A DNA stretch of 64,000 nt, taken from Minicystis rosea (lineage in GTDB: Bacteria; Myxococcota_A; Polyangia; Polyangiales; Polyangiaceae). Under the pieces are notes generated by a model, which did not search any database, was not told the origin of the DNA, and was given only the letters and a program-made list of their open reading frames with translations. The first letter of the stretch is position 1; each line of letters starts with the position of its first letter. Shown one piece after another: positions 61,920 to 64,000 of the stretch. A program made the translations under genes and the position numbers. The stretch covers positions 2,136,501 to 2,200,500 of the forward strand of contig CP016211.1 in NCBI GenBank assembly GCA_001931535.1, given 5' to 3'.

Positions 61920-62872
61920 AGCTGCGCCGTGCCGTGGTTCTCGGGCTCGCGGCGCTCGGGGGCGCGTTCGCCGGCTCGTTCCCCGCGCATGCGGAGCCCA
62001 CGCCCGCCGACAAGGCGCTCGCGACGGCGCTCTTCAAGGAAGGCCGCGCGCTCGTGGCCGCGGGCGAGATCCACGAGGCCTGTCGCAAGTTCGAGGAGAG
62101 CCAGCGCCTCGATCCGGCCGGCGGCACGCTGCTCAACCTCGCGGTGTGCCACGAGAAGGAGGGCCGCACGGCGACCGCGTGGGCCGAGCTCGTCGACGCG
62201 CTCGGCGTGGCGCGGCGCGAGGGCCGCGAGGACAGGATCAAGCTGGCGCAGGAGCACATCGCCGCGCTCGAGCGGAGCTTGCCGCGAATGATGGTGATCG
62301 TGCCGGCGATGGCCGACCTGCCGGCGCTGCAGATCCGCCGCGACGGTGGGCTCATCGGTCGCGGTGCGTGGGCCACGGCGATGCCGGTGGATCCGGGCGA
62401 GCACGTGATCGAAGCGACCGCGCCGGGCAGGCGCACGTTCAGGAAGCGGGTCACCGTGCATCCCGGCGTGGTCCAGGCAGTGACGATCGAGCCTCTCGAA
62501 GACTTGGCCCCGCGGCGCACGCCTCGGCTCGGTTTGCGCACGGCCGGCTTCGTGGCCGGCGGGGTCGGCCTCCTGTGGCTCGGCGTCGGTGCGTTCCAAG
62601 GCCTCCGCGCGTTCTCGAAGCGCAGCCGGAGCGACGAGCTGTGCCCCGGCGGCCGCTGCTCGGTGAACGGTGTGAAGCTCAACGACGAGGCGAAGCTCGC
62701 GGCCGACCTGTCGACGGCGAGCTTCGCGGCCGGCGCGATCGGTGTCGGGCTCGGCGCGACGCTGCTCGTGCTGGGCCATGGGCACGATGATCCCTCGCAG
62801 CGTGACGCGGCCCGTGTCCACGTGTGGCTCGGATCGTCTGGAGCTGCCGTGTCGCTGCTCTCGCCGTTCTGA
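61916..62872 (+). CDS. TPR/PEGA-like periplasmic protein
   Basis: 318 residues. It starts at a TTG (61916) overlapping the stop of the Cys-rich lipoprotein, after GGGAG. A signal peptide (GGAFAGSFPAHA) precedes TPR units (ALFKEGRALVAAGEIHEACR, KFEESQRLDPAGGTLLNLAV and CHEKEGRTATAWAELVDALG), then a PEGA-like beta domain (ALQIRRDGGLIGRGAWATAM, PVDPGEHVIEATAPGRRTFR), and two C-terminal membrane segments (TAGFVAGGVGLLWLGVGAF and FAAGAIGVGLGATLLVLG). This layout recurs in myxobacteria beside Hanks-type kinases, and a kinase gene converges from 62881. Confidence 0.8.
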   Translation: MKLRRAVVLGLAALGGAFAGSFPAHAEPTPADKALATALFKEGRALVAAGEIHEACRKFEESQRLDPAGGTLLNLAVCHEKEGRTATAWAELVDALGVARREGREDRIKLAQEHIAALERSLPRMMVIVPAMADLPALQIRRDGGLIGRGAWATAMPVDPGEHVIEATAPGRRTFRKRVTVHPGVVQAVTIEPLEDLAPRRTPRLGLRTAGFVAGGVGLLWLGVGAFQGLRAFSKRSRSDELCPGGRCSVNGVKLNDEAKLAADLSTASFAAGAIGVGLGATLLVLGHGHDDPSQRDAARVHVWLGSSGAAVSLLSPF

Positions 62873-62880
62873 TCGTCGCG

Positions 62881-64000
<1,120 letters not shown>

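Overview
The window looks like chromosome from a high-GC deltaproteobacterial predator-type bacterium, most likely a myxobacterium of the Polyangiales. I infer this from the very GC-rich codon use, the many short lipoproteins whose signal peptide is followed by Gly/Ser/Thr-rich linkers (about 12.8-13.6, 16.1, 57.1 kb), the Cys-rich secreted proteins, a Ser/Thr kinase next to a TPR/PEGA-like protein, a PP2C phosphatase, an unusual sigma factor and a DUF2378-like myxobacterial family protein. No rRNA, tRNA, CRISPR array or phage module was recognised.

Layout. 0-9 kb: a lipoprotein/coiled-coil pair, a TonB-domain/outer-membrane-receptor fusion, Cys-rich and OB-fold-like lipoproteins, a SnoaL-like protein and an FAD oxidoreductase. 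9-16 kb: a zinc-ribbon/KOW-like gene pair, mutY, a Gly/Ser-rich lipoprotein, then a compact HAD phosphatase-bolA-metallophosphoesterase run. 16-23 kb: a phospholipase C-type phosphoesterase, a MauG-like di-haem peroxidase, a TPR lipoprotein, and an operon of an octahaem HAO-like cytochrome with a multipass membrane protein. 23-28 kb: one giant gene joining HIT, PLD nuclease, superfamily 2 helicase and LexA-like S24 domains (defence-like). 28-31 kb: a beta-propeller lipoprotein, a PP2C phosphatase, a 44-bp tandem repeat and a MITE-like element. 31.4-38.5 kb: a six-gene, tightly overlapping operon (P450, thioesterase, fatty acyl-AMP ligase, acyl carrier protein, FAD amine-oxidase-like enzyme, asparagine-synthetase-like amidotransferase) that reads as a small lipid natural-product pathway. 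39-44 kb: a cupin, a pseudouridine synthase with a long Arg/Gly-rich tail, an 813-bp non-coding stretch and a stand-alone reverse transcriptase, then a MoxR ATPase. 44-56 kb: DUF2079 protein, crotonase, TPR lipoprotein, a divergent TetR/quinone oxidoreductase pair with a clear operator-promoter, PuuD-type urate hydroxylase, cyclic-nucleotide-gated-like MscS channel, a second P450. 56-64 kb: small conserved genes, a BNR-repeat lipoprotein translationally coupled to a PHM/DBM-type copper monooxygenase, an ECF-like sigma factor, a Cys-rich lipoprotein/TPR pair and a truncated Ser/Thr kinase.

Two genome-scale signals stand out. First, at least eight single-base losses break otherwise convincing genes, and seven of the eight lie in or beside short G or C runs; this points to residual sequencing error more than to decay, so I give restored reading frames. 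Second, a 58-59 bp double-hairpin repeat flanked by GATC occurs at least three times (plus one shortened copy), once inside the sigma-factor coding sequence, in frame.
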